This document shows, piece by piece, positions 1 through 11,610 of a DNA stretch of 64,000 bases (positions are counted from its first letter, which is position 1; each line of letters opens with the position of its first letter). A program made the position numbers and the translations under genes. Below the pieces are notes generated by a model, which did not search any database, was not told where the DNA came from, and saw only the letters and a program-made list of their open reading frames with translations. Source of the stretch: Apostichopus japonicus (lineage: Eukaryota > Echinodermata > Holothuroidea > Aspidochirotida > Stichopodidae); the NCBI RefSeq assembly GCF_037975245.1, contig NC_092562.1:25355054-25419053 (forward strand). Direction: 5' to 3'.

Positions 1-593
1 GAGATGTATCTCCATTTAGTCTAAGAGATTTTAAAATGCTTTATATCACCTTCAGTTCTCCTGTTGTTAAATTTATGTAATTTCACAAAGAGACAGGAAG
101 AAAGCAAACATTAATGATGTTGACTGAAAATATTCCGAATAAATACTTCATTAGGTCATCATATATCTTAGGTACATTTGAACTTCCAAGCGGCGGTATA
201 ATTATAGTTCCATGATACGTACTTTTTACGTATTTTATACGTATTTTATACGTATTTTACTATACGGACCTACATCCTTAAAATAATACTACGATATTAT
301 TAAGAAAAGAACGGGTCAGGCCAAGATATGATATAAAGAGTTCTTGACCAGTGAATAAGCAAGCGCGGGGATATGGGAGTAGGTTTGGGTGTTATAGGGT
401 TGTAACCCCCCCCCTCATTTTCAACCCTTGAAAATTAAACTAGTTGTTAACACAACGATGCTTAAGATATTTTGTTCTGGAGAAGCAGCCCCAGACCCTC
501 TAAACGGTTGTAGACGTCAACGACATCTGATCCACTCCCATTTCTTCCTACAATCATGAAACCGTCCCTGATAAGAGAACAGTATCATGCGCG

Positions 594-735
594 TATCCAG
601 GATTTTCTAACCCGGGGGCGCGAATTACTATCTAAGCGGAGCGCCACCATCGGTTGGCGCGGAGCGTACAAGAAAATTTCTGGTTTTGATACCCCCCAGA
701 TCACCGGAAATGGCACTTCTCGGGCTTGAAAATGA
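594..735 (+). repeat. Dispersed repeat R1, copy A
   Basis: This copy begins with a GCGTATCCAGGATTTT-like end, has a G/C-rich stretch, then a core reading CTATCTAAGCGGAGCGCCAC, and continues through GCGTACAAGAAAATTT to a CCGGAAATGGCACTTC segment. The same order of blocks recurs in reverse orientation at 3966-4274 and partially at 1840-1930. That identifies a dispersed, non-coding mobile-element-derived repeat. The family is not recognised; a SINE, MITE or LINE tail are all possible. Confidence 0.6.
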
Positions 736-1839
736 CCAACCAGATGTACACTTTTGCCTGAGAACCAAGTATTTCCCAAAAGTTTTTTTCCATCCATAAC
801 CTTTTTGAAGATTGTCACCAGTCACACATCATGTTCGACCTCATCGCATGTCCTATGGATCATTGCTTTTGTAGGTTATTCTACGTCACGGCCCACAATA
901 TCTGAAAGCCCCACTTTTCAAGGTTTTAAGCCCATTACTTGTTGAGAATTTGAAAATTCACTTTTCTCGTGAATAAAATCACTTCAAAACATACCCATAA
1001 TGTTGCACAAAATTCAATCTATAGACAACCAATATAGAAAAACCTCCTTGAACCCCTAACAGACAGGTCAAAATTGAACTATTAGAGGAAAGTATGAGGA
1101 AGAATGTTGGTGAGGAAATTTTCGAAAATTCCGACACAGTTAATTTATTGGTGTAGAAATATTAAAACCTCTTATAATGGCTTTTACAAAACGTCGTTGA
1201 AGGAACAGAAAAATAGCAGATATTTCCGATATCAGGTATATCGAAACCGAACACTTCACTCATAGGCGTAGGTCCCGTAGGAGGCGGGGCTGCAGCCCCC
1301 CCCCTAATGTTTTCCCATTTTTTTCTGGCACCTACTGAAAGAAAAATAAATAGCAATGAATAGCTTAAAATTATCTCCTTGGTAATTTAAATAAAGTTCT
1401 AAGCTTAGCCGACATTACTACTGTAAAAGAGAGTTTTGACATAAATGGATCTGTATGCTTTTTCTCCATCTACATAAGACATTTCGTTGTTTACATTAGA
1501 ATCCGGCGGTATACTGTGCAACTTTCACGGACCGTGCGGTACGCGATGCCATACAATGTAATGACCGATCTTGCCTATATGATATTGGCATCGACATGTT
1601 GAATGCGCGCTCAGCGCGCGAAAAATTTTGTCTTTTTTTTCGGGCAAGTCATTACAGCCCCCAAATCCAATCTGGCTCCTACGCCTTTGACTACACACAT
1701 TGACAGCTTTTGAGGCTGTTCATCGTGGAACATGCATTTCAATGCTCATTGATATGATGTTATATCTGCTCTTTGCTTTACAAATTCGAACAGGCTTGTA
1801 GCGAGTAATTGCCAAGGGAGGGCGAAGCCTGTAGGCAAA

Positions 1840-1930
1840 CTATGAGTTGGCGCGAAGCGTACAAGAAAAATTTTGGCCGCAAATGCCTCCCAGATCGCTG
1901 GAAATGACACTTCCCAGGCCTTGTAAGTTG
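1840..1930 (+). repeat. Dispersed repeat R1, partial copy B
   Basis: This copy shares the TTGGCGCGAAGCGTACAAG core and the CCAGATCGCTGGAAATGACA segment with copies A and C. It lacks the left end that begins CGTATCCAG. It lies among C-rich stretches and has no coding potential. Confidence 0.5.
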
Positions 1931-2205
1931 CATCTAAGCATTGTCTATTTTGAAATTACTAGCGATGTCATAAAGAAAATTTGCTCGGGGGGAGGGGGCG
2001 GTCGCCCCCTTCCCGAAATGCGTTATGTTCCCCGACGACTCGGTCGAGTTCAAGTACATTAGTGAGAGAGGAAAAACGGAAACGTCAAAAATGGAGTTGT
2101 CGGGGTAAGGGGTAGGGTGAGGCGCACACCCCCTCCGTAATCCTTGATCTGTCACTGGCTACCCTGTGTATATAATATGGATCTTTCTCTTCCCGAGGTC
2201 TTGGC

Positions 2206-2341
2206 TATCTTCTACTCCCTCCTTTTCTCCTTTTTCTCTCTTTTCTTCTTTTTCTTTTCCCTTCCTTCCTCTCCTCCTTTTCTTTTTTCCCCTCCTTTTC
2301 CCTTTTTTCTTCTCTTTTTTTTCTCTCCTCTTTTCCTTACC
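2206..2341. repeat. Polypyrimidine tract
   Basis: About 135 bases on the + strand consist almost entirely of C and T, with a purine-only complement. The tract ends at a G/C-rich R1 fragment (2341-2386, reverse orientation, containing the complement of CGTATCCAG). Mirror-repeat-rich tracts of this kind can form triplex DNA and commonly stall polymerases. The frames through it encode only Ser/Phe/Pro/Leu or Lys/Glu/Arg low-complexity peptides and are not genes. Confidence 0.8.
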
Positions 2342-3965
2342 CGGGGGGCGCGCGCCCCCAACGCCCCCCCTGGATACGCACCTGAGTATGATTGCCAGTA
2401 TGTTGCCATATGACCCTGGTGAAAATCCGCCACTTACACAAGCATGCGCTCAAATTTACATTTTCACGGCCGTACAATGCAATGCAATTCATGGAATTGG
2501 AGAGTAACGTATCAATGTAAATATATTATTGCCTTTACAGAGTTTCGGAATGATTTGACTGACTAAAAGGCAGGTTCTCGTTGTGTTCGTACTACGCGTC
2601 TAGAATTTATTTACAAGTTAAACCGACCGATCACTGAAGCTGAGTTTGCGGATAGTCGGACCCTCTGACCACGTGTTCTTTTCAACGTACATGACCCAGA
2701 CGTTCATCCTACTAATTTGACTAGTCTAACATGATGGGGCTCTCCAGGGTTCATACTGAGGGATCTGGCATATTGGTTTTAATGTACGTATCCTGTGCTG
2801 TTTACATATCGCTGAATCATAGTAACAAGATCGCCAAAGAGCGTTCACCAGCATGTAATTCGCCGGCTGTATATGCATACAGGCTCAATAGGTGGTCGAC
2901 TAGTTAATGGCAGCCTAGATCTAGATTTTTCATTTTGCTCATCCCAAGCTGTACTATAATATGACCGATTCCGTCACCTTACGATTTCGTGGCGCCTGTC
3001 ATTTTCCCCCGTAGACTCTGTATGCCCCGTACAGACAGCCATCCAAGATAGACAGTAAATAGAGGGCGGGCTGGTAGGTAGCCAAAATATACAGTATAAA
3101 TAGAGGGCGGGCTAATAGGTTTTTCGAGATCGTGAATATATTATACTGAGAGCAGATACACACGGACTTGAGCAAGACTAAGTTAGTGGCGGATATGTTC
3201 CAAATCTGTGGTTCAAGGTTCAACTTGTGCAGGATAACCGAACGAAATAGCTGCTTTAGAAACCACACTGAGTTACGGTACTTAAAACAATTATGGTATA
3301 TGGCGATCCTGGGTGGAGGGGGATATATCCCCCCATGAAAATGGGTGGAGGGGATGTAATGCACCATATCCCCCCACCAAATGCCAGGGATAAGAATATT
3401 TTCATGCCTACATTTATGCATCTTCGTTAATGTACGGCTCTTTTTTAGCTTCATTTCTCGCCTACCATAAACGCAGTGCGATCTTTTCAAATAAAGCGTC
3501 TTTATAAAGCAAAAATAGTTGACTGTAGGCTTCATTGGCCCTATAACAACAAAATGTATTATTGCGCCCACGGTATTGATATAGTACATATATGCACCCT
3601 CATAGTATTCATATAGGCCCTATAGTAGGCCTACACACGTACATGTTCCCTCGAACAGCTGAGAATCTCATGTAACCAGGGTAATGCTTAATACACGTTT
3701 CACCTGGATGCCCTAGCAATCGGTACCTAGGAATGTAACTATGTGTAATTGTGTATTGCATGTGTATAGGCCTATAATAGCCTGCATGAGGCCATTTTCT
3801 TCATCGAATAATATAAAAGAGCTCTCGAACATTCTAACGTTGCGCCTGAAACAAGATTGACAGGGGCAATTTTCCCAAAATAACACCCGAAATTTAAAAA
3901 AAAGTATTTTGGATCCTGATTATGAGATATTTCGGACATGACATCCCTATTTTAAAGTTGGGTAT

Positions 3966-4274
3966 ATGCCGCTTGGAAACCTCGGGAAGTGCCGTTTCCG
4001 GCCATCTAGAGGGTTTGTTAATCCCAAAATTTTCTTGTACGCTTCGCGCCAACTCATGGTGGCGCTACGCTTAGATAGTCAACAAGGTCATATCCCCCCC
4101 CCCCCCACTCGGAAGTACGGATCGCCGCCCATGCATATGACACCATTTTGCATTTCAGCCCTTCTTCTGAAGGAAAAATTGTACACCCCTCCCCTTAGAC
4201 CCATCCCCCAGGACGGCGATCATTCATGCCTGGCGCCCCCCCCCCTTTTGGAAAATCCTGGATACGCCCCTGAT
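3966..4274 (-). repeat. Dispersed repeat R1, longest copy C (inverted)
   Basis: Read on the minus strand, this copy starts near 4274 with GCGTATCCAGGATTTTCC, passes through a C/G homopolymer run, and ends with the CTATCTAAGCG, GCGCCACCATGAGTTGGCG and GCCGGAAACGGCACTTCC blocks. The block order matches copy A, with a longer internal segment. A 105-codon open frame on the + strand follows the repeat and is not regarded as a gene. Confidence 0.6.
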
Positions 4275-5009
4275 CTTATATGAATGAGAAACCACAACTT
4301 TTGCTGTTGATATTCTAAGCCCATGTTTGATTTCGGTTCTGACTTGAGGGTTGGCATATTCTATACATACAGTCTATATCAATCTGCCCAAGTGTTCTCG
4401 AGTGTGCATTGAGATATGACGAACAATATTCACAATGGCAGCTGATGACCGAGATGGGAAATTTTCTTGTATTCAGCATAAATATTGGTCTCTACCAAAC
4501 ACAGCAGGCTTCTTCTATTCGATATGTGTTACATTGAAAAGCAGTACATTAAGCAGGCACCGGGCGATTTTTATCCCTTGGTCCCCCAAATTTTGTGTCT
4601 GGTTTGCCTCTAAACATCTAACAACGCAACAGTTAATTTTCGTAAACGGCGCCTGGTCATATCCTCAACGTTACTACAGCCAAACCTGACCATTGCGAAA
4701 TACGACTGAAGCAAAAATATAAAATCGAGAATTCACGATGATATCGTACATTCCAATAGCAACATTGTATGTACCAACACTAGACGTTTATTACAAACCT
4801 TTGTGCACATGGCAACTCCAAAAGTTCTGACATACTTCAGTCAATGGAGACTTGTGTGAGACTTCTGATTCTTATCTACCTATGCCCTTCAGCCAAATTT
4901 CCAATTGCCAATAGCCTCTCATATTCTTATGAAGCGGAACGCACAAGTTACGTAATAGACTGGTCGATGGGAGATACAATAGATAATGAAACAAGGCTCC
5001 ACAATTTGA

Positions 5010-5300
5010 CCCCTGGTGACTCCAAATAAACTTTGACCTCCACCAAAAACCATAAGCTTCTGTTACTTACGTGCCACAACTACATACTAAATATTACATT
5101 GAATTCCAGCTTCCCTTCTTGAGATATCGTGTTCAGAAGTTTTAACAATTTGACCCCGTTGACCCAGTTTCAATCTTCCCCCACCACCCTCCCCCCACTT
5201 TGGGTTCTCATACTCAATGTGGTACTCCTTAACATCAAATATGGGATTGTTCCAAGCTTCCCTACTTGAGATATCGTGTTTACAAGCAAGGCGTCACACA
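5010..5300 (+). repeat. TGACC-rich interspersed repeat, two imperfect tandem units
   Basis: Two units of roughly 140 bases each contain TTGAGATATCGTGTT, a TTTGACC or GTTGACCC motif and a stretch near CTTTGACCTCCACC. Diverged units of the same family occur at 7120-7420 and in every other spacer, for example 25195-25430 and 54080-54310. It is a non-coding dispersed or satellite-like repeat. The TGACC motifs resemble nuclear-receptor half-sites, but function is not shown. Confidence 0.55.
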
Positions 5301-8300
5301 CACACACACATCAGCCTGCATGAATACAAAGGTAACGATTAGCATCGAAACAAAACAGGAGATCATGTTAACATGTTAATGTTCTATATGTTATCTACAT
5401 GTTATTTGTTGTGTCTCGGTTGTCATGGAAGTGCATGTGGTGTTTAGTAATGGTTACAAGACGAAAACGTCAGGCCGTCATAGCGAAAAAAAAATCAATG
5501 TCATGATTCGCACAAATTGAAGTGGGCACGAATTGCCAACTTATCAGCTATCCAGTGAGGGGTCGGGTTAAGCTATAGTGAGAACTTTTACAAGGACGTT
5601 CAGAGACCATACTATACGTTGAAGATTTAGTGTTTAAGCCAATGAATCAATTATTTGGATTATGCTACCGACATGATATTGATCGTTTGAGACGGACGGG
5701 GTGGGGGAGGGGGATTTAAAGGGGGGAGGGCGTATCACACCTGTCCCTGGTTGCTTCCCTATAGCTGCATGTGCACTACGACCGCACTGTCGTAGCTTAC
5801 GGTGTCTCTTTTAAGTATTGTAAAGTGTTCTCCCCCAGTAATTTGTTCCTTCTCTTTATCGACCGTTGCCCAACGCTATTTATTTACGCATCCAATTTAC
5901 ATTTGCCAGATTTTGCTGATTAATTTAACCGAGTCTTTCCGGGTAGGGTAGTATGAGGTGCTCTTTCCGATAGTCTCTCTTACCATGCTAACATCTGCTT
6001 AATGTAGTCGTCCACAGATCGGATGTACTTTTCAATTATCAAAGTAAAGTTCATACGGCATTTTGTAATTGGTACTTCTATGTGTTTATTGTGCAATAAA
6101 CTTGATAAGAAAAGTTATAACGATAACAATGATGATATCTATTAAAGATGACATTACGACAAATTAAATGAAAATAAAAAACATAAACCCGCAGAACCAT
6201 CTATGCTAATGGAAGTACTTTTGACTTCAAGAAAAAAAATCGAAAATGTTGAGACAGAATATATGAGGTTAAATAATTGTTATGACAGCATAAATTGATC
6301 TTTTATGACAGATTAAATCAATTTTTACGACATACTGTGTTATAACAAAAATATTGAACTATTTGTTTCGTGAGAAGCAGTAATCTGTTATGACAAAATG
6401 ATACCAGATAGCCAGTTAGCTTTGTAATTCCTTGCCATACGCTTTGCTCAAAATTTCCACATCACTATCAGACTAATGTAGAGCAAGTGAGTTAAATTTG
6501 TCTAAGAATTAAGTGAGAACCAAAAAAGATCAGAGATTTCTAGCCCTGGTATGTATCACTCACTTGTGGGCATCGACCAATTAATTCACTGGTAAGGATT
6601 TAACAGTACAGAATTTTTAATCCAAAATGTTTCAATATCCAGAAAGAACAGTACTGTTATGTGAAATATCTATACAAAGATTTATAAGTAGAAGAAAACT
6701 GTCTTTTACCAGTTGTGAGCTAGCAAATCATTTCTGACACCAACCATGCCTTTACTAATTGTTATTAATGAACTAAAGTTATATAATACATTGCTAATAC
6801 ACTTGAAATATTTTCACAACCCAATGCCATAGCAAAACCCATCTTGTATAAATCACAGAGAAAATGGCCAACTTTGAGACTATTTGAGATAACCTGTTCT
6901 CCTCGTTAAGCTCAGAGGGTGAAAACTGATAAGAGCCTGCCTGAGTGTGATTTAAGCAAGACTATCAACTCTCTGAAGCAGAGTTCATTCCTTGGAAGAC
7001 TTAGATCTTATATAGAGCCCCCTCACAAAACTAAGTGAACAGAATTGACCAAACTATGTTCACCAAACGAAAATCATAGTATTGAATTCACACATTAATT
7101 GTAGCTCTTATTTCGGAGTTATCGTGTTAAGGTTATAAGGTTTTCAGAATTTGACACCTGTTGAACTCATTTGATCTTGCACTCACCAAGCTGGACTACG
7201 TTCAACAAAGATGTGCTTTTTTGAGTTATCGTGTTTACAAGATTTTCAAACTTTGACTTGGACGTTGACCGCAAATGACCATTGAACTTCACAGAGAACA
7301 ATAAGTTTCTTGTACTCAATAAGACGGAACCACATACCAAGTATGAAGTTAAGCCAACGAGAACTCTTAAACGGTGTTTACAAACTAATGTCACATACAT
7401 ACACACACACCCGCACAAACGCCGTCACCATCACTTAGAGATTCCTTTTGCTTCCGGCAAAGAATTAAAAAAATGTTATCACAATTACATTAAATAATCT
7501 GTTCCGACCGATCAAATAATCTGTTCATACATAGTAATAATAATAATACGTTTTGATAGAATCAATAATCAACTCAAATCAACTCTATAACATCAATGAT
7601 GTTGTAGCTCGATGAATGTTTATGAAGTGACTTATTTGTACAAACTATCACGTGTCAAACACTAGCTGTCTACTGTTTTGCTGCTTCATGTAAGCAGTTT
7701 CACCTTTCGTTCGCTTAAAGTAGGCTAAAATTTGCGACTGCCTCTAAGCTGACAAGAACAATTCGCTGCGACCTTCTTTCTCGCCAGTCCAGTCCAGCAA
7801 AGCTTTGGTTTCTTCATTAGCGGTTTTATTTTAGTGAAATTGTTTCTTTTTCTTCTTTTTCCTTTTATATTAATTATTATTTTTTTTTTGGAAATTTTTT
7901 TTAAGCTAGAAAATCCTACAATATTTACAAAAAACTAAATCTTTCTGGTAGACCAAAATTTCAAGCTTTTTGGAGTTTTTATTCGAGAATCTGTTGCTTG
8001 TCAAAACACTTAATTTCTTCCTTCAGATTATGGACGCTTGTCAGTTACTTCCATAGTAAATACTTCCTTTTGAGAGGAAGCATATTTAGAGATTTTGGTG
8101 AGGCTTCCCTTTGAAAGACACTGACCCCAGTTCCCACTTTTAAAAGCACCAAATAGTGCAAGTTGGGGCAATATATAGCCATTATGACATAATATTTTAT
8201 TTAATTGAAATCAAGTCTTTGCACAGTTCGACCCCTGGGCTCACTTATCTACAGGCAATTCATTTGGTACACTTTCACAAATTATGACCCCATTTGACCT

Positions 8301-8588
8301 CAACCAGACAAGCAAAGCTAAGTGTCGGCCACAGAGAGATACTAAGACTGCTGATATAAATAATCATGAACCGTAACTTATTTCATGTTTTCTAATGTAA
8401 CATGCTCACAATGAGCTCTGAACTATTCTAATACACTACCGTATTGTGTAACTTCAAAGACTGAATTGCTTAAATAAAGATTGCTGAAAATCTGAACAAG
8501 CCTCTATGCAGGTTTGAAGCATTCTTCCTTTAGCTGCTAATAGCTTCATATGACCTTTGGCCTTATATTACAGTGCCGTTGCTTTTAA

Positions 8589-9204
8589 AGCAGCATTTGC
8601 GTTGGGTCGCTTTTTTCCACTTTTTTAACATGTGCATCGATTTTTTTACATGTATCAATCATAAAACAGCAATCTAAGATACCATCCAAGTTTCACCCTG
8701 CCAAGAGCGTTAATTAGCGAGTAATTAACGATTTATGTCGATAAATGAGAAGAGTGTCCTCGACAAATTTCACAGTTAAAATTAATCGCATACAATTCCG
8801 CCAAACCCACTAGTTTGAATTCAACCAATCAGAGATGCAGGTTTAGTTATGAGCCGTTGCTAAAAATAGATTCAAGACTTCGCGTTGGTTGTACCAGGGA
8901 GTTGTTATGCAACTCCCTGGTACAACTGCCATATAGACTGTACACAAATCAAGCGTGGTGTTATATTACGTATCTGTCAATGACGTTCGTAGTGTTTAAA
9001 TATTCATATTATGGGCGAGGTTTATTGGGTTCCCAACGGAAAATATCTTGGAGAACAACAAAGTTGAAAGTTGCAAATTTTTCGACTTTTATGCCACCAT
9101 TTGAAGTAAAATATAATATAGATTAGCTAGTTATGTAGGTCGTTATGGCAAAGTGAAATCAGTGAGGTTGAGAAAAATAATAGAAAATGACGCAAAATGC
9201 TGCT
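8589..9204. mobile_element. MITE-like element with TTAA target-site duplication
   Basis: Comparison with the empty site in unit 3 (around 46012, CTTTTAAGCCACTATC) and unit 4 shows a 616-base insertion in unit 1. It is flanked by TTAA at 8585-8588 and 9205-9208. The ends are inverted: AGCAGCATTTGCG at the left, and the complement of AGCAGCATTTTGCG at the right. There is no transposase, so it is non-autonomous. A TTAA duplication is typical of piggyBac-type elements, but the termini are not the usual CCC-type, so the superfamily is left open. A 17-base perfect hairpin lies inside. Confidence 0.8.
8888..8926. repeat. Perfect 17-bp inverted repeat (hairpin) inside the MITE
   Basis: The left arm GTTGTACCAGGGAGTTG (8888-8904) is exactly complementary to the right arm at 8910-8926, with a five-base loop TTATG. 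It sits roughly in the middle of the MITE and is absent from the other units because they lack the MITE. It could be an internal palindrome of the element or a small-RNA-like hairpin. No function is shown. Confidence 0.85.
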
Positions 9205-9244
9205 TTAAGCCACTATCAACGGAGTATTGTTACAGACTTTCATG

Positions 9245-9245
<1 letters not shown>

Positions 9246-9295
<50 letters not shown>

Positions 9296-9320
9296 ATGTG
9301 TGGGTGTTTGTGTGTGTTTG
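9246..9320. repeat. (TA)n-(TG)n microsatellite downstream of TRIM-1
   Basis: A compound TA/TG microsatellite lies about 100 bases beyond the TRIM-1 stop. Equivalent tracts lie beyond the stops of TRIM-2 (26345-26405), TRIM-3 (46070-46155) and TRIM-4 (55565-55720). They are therefore an inherited part of the duplicated unit, with length differences between copies. Confidence 0.85.
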
Positions 9321-9426
9321 TAAATATATGCATTACGTTATTGAAAGTCAATTTAGTGGTGCAACCCTGATGATGTCATCATCTCTAGTTAAGTCCTTTC
9401 ATTATCCTTTAAATTATTTGGGGTAA

Positions 9427-11610
9427 TCACTCCTCCGCTATCAGCCTAAAGCTGTAGAGTTTTGCAGAATCTTTTGAAGCAACTACGAGGCATTCTGTGC
9501 CATCAACGTCGAATGTGGTCAGAGAGACATTCTTAAAATTTTCCAGTGGTACTATAGATAGTATCTGTCGGCCATCTTTGCTATACTGTGCCAGGAAAGT
9601 TTTAGTAGTATTTGACCATAACATATAAATGAAATCCTTTTTGTCTATACACACACCTAACGCAGTATTTGCATTAAGATCTGGTTTGGCCAATTCGAAT
9701 CCGAATTCGAATACAATTTTATTTTTCTGTCCTTCCATGGTGATTGCATGGGCGCCATTTCCATGACATACCAGAAGATAACCACCATGTACTGCGATAT
9801 CATTCACGACACCGAATACGCCACCTGTTACTTCCACGGTATGACTGTTTTTCAGCTGATGATCAAAAATTAAGAAATTCTTACCGTTATCCAAACAAAC
9901 AATGATTCGATTTTTATCAGGATCGTAAGCTACACACAACATACGCTTCCCGGTTGTAACAACGTTATCGATGTACTTCCTGCTGTATGAACCATCACGA
10001 ACATCGTAGATACCGATTTCATTGGGTGCACAAACCGTCACGACTTGATGCTCGGATAAGAAACAACAATAACGATTGGTGCAGTTGACTTTGTATCTTC
10101 TTGTCATCTGGTCTTGCTTTTGTATTTTTCCTTTGCTGTTGATGACGGTGATATGTGAATAATTATCTGGTGCAGTACCAGATGTGACCATATTTCCATC
10201 ACTGGTTTGTGTGATGCTATCAATCAGATACTGACCTATAACTGATGTATCAATATGAGCAGCAGCTTGCTTAGCAACAAATTCTTCAAAATCGATTAAA
10301 ACCTCTTGATCGACAATAACCTTTACCTTCCCCCAAACCACTTTCGTTACATCAAAAGTAAAATCAGATAATAATTCTAACTGTGGAAATTCTTGTTCCA
10401 TTTCTTTTACTAGGGCGTCACTGGCTGTCCTGATGTAAGGGATGCACTGAGAATCCGACCAATCGTCTTTAGAAGCAAGAATAGATGAAGTTGTCGCTGT
10501 GAAATTCTCGTACCTTTCAATAATCTGTTCACAATAATCCAAGATATCTTGAAGTTCATTTTCCTTCTGCCTTGTTAGTAGTTCTTTTTCCGCCGACAGT
10601 TCCTTTAAATTTCCATCAAAATTCTCCAGTTTTATTTTGCATTTAGCTTCGATTTTATCGTGTTCTGCTTGCACTTCTTTAGATTCTTGGTCATATTTCT
10701 GATCCAAGTTTGTCATCTCGTTTTCAAATTTGACCCTTAGTTGACATTTCTCCTGTTCTCTTCTGTTTTCTACGTCTTTTAACATTCTTTCTCTCTCAGT
10801 ATTGTTTAGTTTGTCTTTAATCTCGTTAACATTGTGTTCGTATTGAATTTGCAACTTTTTGGATTTATCTTTTACATTCTCCCTTAGCTTCTGCGTAGCA
10901 GCTTTAACCCTAGTTGGTAACTCATACAACTTTTTTTCATTTTTGGTAATGTCCAAAAGCTTTGCCTCCAGTAACTCCCTTTCACTCTTCGCTAACTCAC
11001 CTACATCAAGCAGGTCGTGACCTTTGTGCATACCGGTGACACAGGTCACGCAAATCGCTACACCTCTACATGTACTGCAACATAACTGTGCCCTTTCTGT
11101 CACGTGATCAGCACACATGGTATCTACCGTAAATGGTGATATTGTTTCCGAACTCAAGTTCTTTTCTTTGATGGTTTCCAAGTTCAGAGTGTGTGGTTGG
11201 TGATCTTGAAACATCCCGAAAGTTAGGTGAATCTGAAAACATTCTTGACATAAAAATTGGTCACACTTAAAGCAGTATGTTGGTGTTGTTGATTCCTTAG
11301 AACAGCTAACACATAACTGCTTTTGATCTTTATTTACGAATGAGTCTTGTAATTTGTTCAACAGCAGCCTACTCGTCATATGAAGATCAGTCTTAAATCC
11401 ATCCACACCGTTTTCAGGAATTTCACAATCCTGTTTACATACTGAACATTTAAACATCCCTTCGCTTGCTGATTGAATGACTGATGTCAAGCAATCCTTA
11501 CAATATCGATGAAGACATGGTAACAGTTTCGGATCTTTAAGTTGATCCGAACAAACAGGGCACTGGCAAACAGTCTCTGTCATGTCCTTGGAAGGTGTAG
11601 AGGATGCCAT
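9427..11610 (-). CDS. TRIM-1: RING / B-box / coiled-coil E3 ubiquitin ligase, intact
   Basis: Predicted single-exon tripartite-motif protein of 727 residues. The RING is C3HC4 at residues 17-58 (C17, C20, C32, H34, C37, C40, C55, C58). B-box 1 lies at about 100-140 (C100, C103, C113, C116, C121, C124, H137, H140). B-box 2 lies at about 166-198 (C166, H169, C178, C181, C187, C190, H195, H198). A long Glu/Lys-rich coiled coil covers about 205-370. The last roughly 290 residues carry repeating strand patterns (DVRDGSY, YDPDKNRIIVC) that suggest an NHL/beta-propeller-like target-binding region. The start at 11610 was chosen because MASSTPS is conserved in all four copies and a likely splice acceptor (TTTTCTAG on the minus strand, near 11637) lies just upstream. 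The in-frame ATG at 11676 would fall in that intron. By family it should transfer ubiquitin to targets; the substrate is unknown. No obvious lesion. Confidence 0.9.
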   Translation of the reverse strand: MASSTPSKDMTETVCQCPVCSDQLKDPKLLPCLHRYCKDCLTSVIQSASEGMFKCSVCKQDCEIPENGVDGFKTDLHMTSRLLLNKLQDSFVNKDQKQLCVSCSKESTTPTYCFKCDQFLCQECFQIHLTFGMFQDHQPHTLNLETIKEKNLSSETISPFTVDTMCADHVTERAQLCCSTCRGVAICVTCVTGMHKGHDLLDVGELAKSERELLEAKLLDITKNEKKLYELPTRVKAATQKLRENVKDKSKKLQIQYEHNVNEIKDKLNNTERERMLKDVENRREQEKCQLRVKFENEMTNLDQKYDQESKEVQAEHDKIEAKCKIKLENFDGNLKELSAEKELLTRQKENELQDILDYCEQIIERYENFTATTSSILASKDDWSDSQCIPYIRTASDALVKEMEQEFPQLELLSDFTFDVTKVVWGKVKVIVDQEVLIDFEEFVAKQAAAHIDTSVIGQYLIDSITQTSDGNMVTSGTAPDNYSHITVINSKGKIQKQDQMTRRYKVNCTNRYCCFLSEHQVVTVCAPNEIGIYDVRDGSYSRKYIDNVVTTGKRMLCVAYDPDKNRIIVCLDNGKNFLIFDHQLKNSHTVEVTGGVFGVVNDIAVHGGYLLVCHGNGAHAITMEGQKNKIVFEFGFELAKPDLNANTALGVCIDKKDFIYMLWSNTTKTFLAQYSKDGRQILSIVPLENFKNVSLTTFDVDGTECLVVASKDSAKLYSFRLIAEE

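Larger units (their letters stand above)
1..4309. other. Repeat-rich non-coding region left of the TRIM array
   Basis: No coding region can be supported here. The longest open frame (2999-3589, minus) has low-complexity, cysteine- and tyrosine-scattered content, runs through G/C-rich inverted repeats and has no recognisable domain. The stretch holds several copies of one dispersed repeat (about 594-735, 1840-1930, 2341-2386, 3966-4274), short C-tracts and G-tracts, a polypyrimidine tract, and palindromes near 3318-3380. The homology shared by the downstream units starts only at about 4310-4320, so this is flanking DNA rather than part of the tandem array. Confidence 0.6.
4310..9426. other. 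Unit 1 spacer, 3' side of TRIM-1
   Basis: This is the left-most copy of the spacer repeated at about 23280-26510, 42640-46260, 52530-55826 and 61770-64000. Landmarks shared with the other copies are a GGCATACTCTATACATACAG-like block, a GAAAACGTCAGGCCGTCATA block, a TTAACCGAGTCTTTCCGGGT block and a TGACC-rich block near 7120-7440. Unit 1 carries two extra segments: about 950 bases at 4395-5348 and a 616-base MITE at 8589-9204. Its version of the 7282-7497 segment matches unit 4 better than units 2, 3 and 5. No gene is supported. Confidence 0.7.

Noticed and set aside
2999-3589. 196-codon minus-strand open frame
   Set aside because: It has no domain and an odd composition, and it runs across palindromic G/C-rich repeats and short direct repeats (about 3054-3120). 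Chance frame.
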